16,740 nt of DNA from Clostridia bacterium. GTDB lineage: Bacteria; Bacillota_A; Clostridia; Christensenellales; Aristaeellaceae. Numbering within the stretch: position 1 is the first letter of the stretch; the number at the start of each line of letters is the position of its first letter. The notes beneath the pieces were generated by a model. The model ran no database searches. It was not told the origin of the DNA and saw only the letters and a program-made list of their open reading frames with translations. The stretch is from the NCBI GenBank assembly GCA_017620455.1, contig JAFZQK010000042.1:1-16740 (forward strand), given 5' to 3'. Shown here in pieces: positions 14,129 through 16,740 of this stretch. A program made the position numbers and the translations under genes.

Positions 14129-15544
14129 TCAAAAACCGTTTTTCTCTTCCAGGAACCGATGCGCTTCCAGGGCCGCGGCCCGTCCGTCCGCCAGAGCGCG
14201 CACCACCAGGGACTGTCCGGTGCGCATGTCCCCGGCGGAGAACAGCTTTCCGCTAAGATGATGCGAGCCGTCGGGCGGCAGCAGCCGCCCCCGGGCGTCC
14301 GGCTGCAGCGCGAAGCGGGACAGCGTGGCGTCCTCGCAGCCCACGAACCCCGCGGCGATGAGCAGCAATCCGCAGGGCAGCGTCTTTTCCGTGCCGGGCA
14401 CGGGGGAAAGCCGGCCCTCCGGGCACTTCGCCAGGCGAACGGCGGTCAGGGAAACGATTTCGTTTTTCTCATTGACCTGAATGCTCTGCACCGTGGTTTC
14501 GTAGATCCGGGGATCGCCGCCCTGCACGGCCATGGCCTCGATCTGCCCGTAATCGGTGCGCAGGGTGCGGGGCCACTCCGGCCAGGGATTGCCGGGAGCG
14601 CGGCTTTCCGGCGCTGCGGGCATCATTTCCAGCTGGGTGACGGATGCGCAGCGCTGGCGCAGGGCCGTGCCCACGCAGTCGTTGCCCGTATCGCCGCCGC
14701 CCACCACCACCACGTGCTTTCCCCGGGCGGAGACGGCGGGATCCGCGCCGGCCAGGACGGCTTTCGTGGCTTCCGTCAGATAATCCACGGCGAAATGCAC
14801 GCCCTTGGCGTCCAGGTGCCCGACGTTCAGGCTGCGGGGCTTTTTCGCCCCGCCGCACAGGAGCACGGCGTCGTAATCTTCCGCCAGATCCGGCGCGGCC
14901 TCGGTGTTCAGCAGGAAGGAAACGCCCTCCGCCTCCATCAGCCGGATGCGCCGCATCACGATCTCCTTGGGCAGCTTCATGTTGGGGATGCCGTACATGA
15001 GCAGCCCGCCGGGGCGGTCCGCCTTCTCGATGACCGTGACCGCGTGGCCCATTTGGTTCAGCAGGTCCGCGGCGGCCAATCCGGCAGGGCCGCTGCCCAC
15101 CACCGTCACCCTTTTTCCCGTGCGGGAGGCGGGGATGCGGGGCTTGATCCACCCTTTGGAGAAGCCCGTTTCGATGAGATACAGTTCGTTGTCCCGGTTG
15201 GTCACGCCGTCGTCCGCCAGATTGCAGGCCTTTTCGCACAGCGCCGGGCACACCCGCCCGGTGAATTCCGGGAATGGGGCGGTTTGCAAAAGCCTTTCCA
15301 GCGCCACTTGTTCCTGGCCCCGGCACAGCAGATCGTTCCATTCCGGGATCAGGTTGTGCAGGGGACAGCCGAAATCCGACTGGCAGAAGGGCACGCCGCA
15401 GTTCATGCACCGCGACGCCTGACAGAAACGGACTTCTGCGGGCTGGGCGGCGTGGAGATCGCCGAAATCCTCAAGCCGCGCTTGCGCATCCCGATACGGG
15501 TTTTCCGCCCGGGTGTATTCCATGAATCCGGTCGCCTTGCCCAT
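14129..15544 (-). CDS. gltD: Glutamate synthase (NADPH) small subunit
   Basis: GltD passes electrons from NADPH through FAD and iron-sulfur clusters to the large subunit GltB, which reductively makes two glutamates from glutamine and 2-oxoglutarate. The 471-residue length is normal. The N-terminal ferredoxin-like cysteines are visible (C46, C49, C54, C60 in RCMNCGVPFCQSDFGCP, then C99, C103, C107). They are followed by the FAD-binding motif VVGSGPAGLAAADLL (about 148-162), the IEKADRPGGLLMYGIPNMKLPK segment, the NADPH-binding motif VVVVGGGDTGNDC, and the C-terminal FSAGDMRTGQSLVVRAL that closes the FAD site. The ATG at 15544 follows the gltB stop by 4 nt, with GGGAG inside the end of gltB as ribosome binding site, so the two subunits are translationally linked. 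Confidence 0.97.
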   Translation of the reverse strand: MGKATGFMEYTRAENPYRDAQARLEDFGDLHAAQPAEVRFCQASRCMNCGVPFCQSDFGCPLHNLIPEWNDLLCRGQEQVALERLLQTAPFPEFTGRVCPALCEKACNLADDGVTNRDNELYLIETGFSKGWIKPRIPASRTGKRVTVVGSGPAGLAAADLLNQMGHAVTVIEKADRPGGLLMYGIPNMKLPKEIVMRRIRLMEAEGVSFLLNTEAAPDLAEDYDAVLLCGGAKKPRSLNVGHLDAKGVHFAVDYLTEATKAVLAGADPAVSARGKHVVVVGGGDTGNDCVGTALRQRCASVTQLEMMPAAPESRAPGNPWPEWPRTLRTDYGQIEAMAVQGGDPRIYETTVQSIQVNEKNEIVSLTAVRLAKCPEGRLSPVPGTEKTLPCGLLLIAAGFVGCEDATLSRFALQPDARGRLLPPDGSHHLSGKLFSAGDMRTGQSLVVRALADGRAAALEAHRFLEEKNGF

Positions 15545-15548
15545 ACCG

Positions 15549-16740
15549 TCACGCTCCCTTCAGATAAGCCAGGTATTCGTCGGAAATCACCGTTTGGAAC
15601 CGGGGCAGGTATTCGTCGAAGGCCCGCAGGATCTCCCCGGCTTTTTTCGATCCCGTGGCCCGCTCGTGCATCTGCAACAGACGCTGCAGCTCGCCCGCCT
15701 GTTCCGGGGGAACGGGATACATTTTCACATGCCCGGGATTCAGGCGGTCCTTCAGCGTCCCGTCCCCGTCCAGCACCCAGGCGATGCCGCCGCTCATGCC
15801 CGCGGCGAAGTTGTCGCCCACCTTGCCCAGCACCGCCACCCGGCCGCCGGTCATATACTCGCAGCCGTGATCGCCCAGGCCTTCCACCACCGCCCAGGCC
15901 CCGGAATTGCGCACGGCGAAGCGCTCGCCCGCCCGGCCCGCGATGAATGCGTATCCGCCGGTGGCGCCGTAAAGGGCCACGTTGCCGATGAGGGTGTCCT
16001 CCGGCTTCCATACGCTGTCCACCGGCGGGCAGACGGCGACCGTGCCGCCGGACAGGCCCTTGCCCAGATAATCGTTGGCCACGCCGTACAGCGTGATTTT
16101 CTGGCCCGCGGGCAGGAACGCGCCGAAGGACTGGCCGCCGCAGCCCTGGGCCTGGATGCGCCTTTCGCCTTTCAGCATGGCGCCGAAGGCCCGGTCGGTG
16201 GTGGTGAGGTGCACATGATTCTGGAAGAGCCTCGCGTCGGTGCGCTCGCTCAAATGGAAATCGTGCTTCGCTTCCTGCTGGAAATGGGTGTTCCGGGCAA
16301 AGCCGATCAGGGGGGAGAGGTCCATTTTCGCGTCCGGCTTCATTTTCAGCAGATCGCTGCGGCCCACCAGCTCGTTCACCGTCCGGGCGCCCAGCTTCGC
16401 CATGATTTCCCTTAGCTGCTCCGCGATAAAGAGCATGAACCGCTCCACGTATTCCGGCTTGCCCATGAACCGCCTGCGCAGCGCGGGGTTCTGGGTGGCG
16501 ATGCCGAAGGGGCACGTGCCCAGATGGCACACCCGCATCATCCGGCAGCCCATCGTCACCAGCGGCGCGGTGGCGAAGCCGAATTCCTCCGCCCCCAGCA
16601 GCAGGGCCACCATCACGTCGTGCCCGGTCATCAGCTTTCCGTCCGTTTCCAGGGTCACTTTCTGGCGAAGCCTGTTGCGGCACAGCACCTGATGGGCTTC
16701 CGCCAGGCCGATTTCCCAGGGCAGGCCCGCGTGATGCACG
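15549..16740 (-). CDS. gltB: Glutamate synthase large subunit, C-terminal part (5' end outside window)
   Basis: About 397 codons of the roughly 1500-codon GltB, open to the window end, so the glutaminase and most of the FMN barrel lie beyond 16740. The fragment begins in HHAGLPWEIGLAEAHQVL of the FMN/2-oxoglutarate domain, continues through the [3Fe-4S] cysteines in GCRMMRVCHLGTCPFGIATQ, and ends with the C-terminal beta-helix domain of repeated G-x-x-G-x-x-x-G turns (CGGQSFGAFL, GGTVAVCPP, GATGGYAFIAGRAGERFAVRNSGAWAVVEG, GGRVAVLGKVGDNFAAGMSGG). The end (stop at 15551-15549) is complete and in register with the family. No frameshift is seen. It is expected to form the alpha-beta protomer with the gltD product downstream. 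Confidence 0.97.
   Translation of the reverse strand, partial: VHHAGLPWEIGLAEAHQVLCRNRLRQKVTLETDGKLMTGHDVMVALLLGAEEFGFATAPLVTMGCRMMRVCHLGTCPFGIATQNPALRRRFMGKPEYVERFMLFIAEQLREIMAKLGARTVNELVGRSDLLKMKPDAKMDLSPLIGFARNTHFQQEAKHDFHLSERTDARLFQNHVHLTTTDRAFGAMLKGERRIQAQGCGGQSFGAFLPAGQKITLYGVANDYLGKGLSGGTVAVCPPVDSVWKPEDTLIGNVALYGATGGYAFIAGRAGERFAVRNSGAWAVVEGLGDHGCEYMTGGRVAVLGKVGDNFAAGMSGGIAWVLDGDGTLKDRLNPGHVKMYPVPPEQAGELQRLLQMHERATGSKKAGEILRAFDEYLPRFQTVISDEYLAYLKGA

Noticed and set aside
14093..15946. 617-codon open frame on the + strand opposite gltD and the end of gltB
   Set aside because: Antisense shadow of two certain genes; the composition (Arg/Pro/Ala/His) is an artefact of GC-rich third positions.

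Overview
The window looks like a piece of chromosome from a GC-rich (roughly 60 percent) Gram-positive anaerobe, most likely an uncultured gut-type Clostridia/Firmicutes. I infer this from strong AGGAGG-type ribosome binding sites, consensus sigma-A promoters (TTGACA-N17-TATAAT), U-tailed intrinsic terminators, a PflX-type radical SAM protein, a secreted protein with CxxC repeats of a kind common in gut Firmicutes, and an O-acetylhomoserine sulfhydrylase. No taxonomic marker gene is present, so this is a judgement from style, not a classification. I saw no phage, transposase, CRISPR, tRNA or rRNA.

Left half, all on the + strand. The 3' half of uvrB (1-1029) is followed by a 147-bp gap holding a perfect 13-bp hairpin. 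A four-gene cluster follows (1177-4187): a GNAT acetyltransferase, a nitrilase-superfamily amidohydrolase, a PflX-like radical SAM protein and a tandem GNAT protein. The first three overlap by ATGA and the fourth follows 13 nt later. Next comes a 625-bp gene-free stretch packed with perfect inverted repeats, including a roughly 128-nt three-branched element. It is followed by an HtrA/DegP-type protease with its own terminator, a secreted acidic protein with two C-x9-CxxC-x12-H repeats behind a consensus promoter, and a ferritin-like protein with a complete di-iron ligand pattern.

Right half, all on the - strand, meeting the left half at a bidirectional terminator (8787-8821). In transcription order the genes are gltB (cut by the window end), gltD, glmS, pyrG and metY. 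gltB/gltD are 4 nt apart. glmS has its own promoter and a very short leader. pyrG follows glmS by 48 bp. metY has its own consensus promoter and a roughly 265-nt leader. That leader carries a 39-codon, Met-rich upstream ORF with a good ribosome binding site, a long-range helix and a competing terminator-like hairpin.

Functionally, the right half is nitrogen and sulfur assimilation: GltBD makes glutamate from glutamine, GlmS and PyrG spend glutamine amide on glucosamine-6-phosphate and CTP, and MetY makes homocysteine. The left half is DNA repair, an uncharacterised modification cluster, envelope proteolysis and two orphan proteins. The observations most worth a second look are the metY leader, the structured element at 4369-4496, the di-iron protein, and the missing canonical start codon behind the ribosome binding site of the secreted protein.
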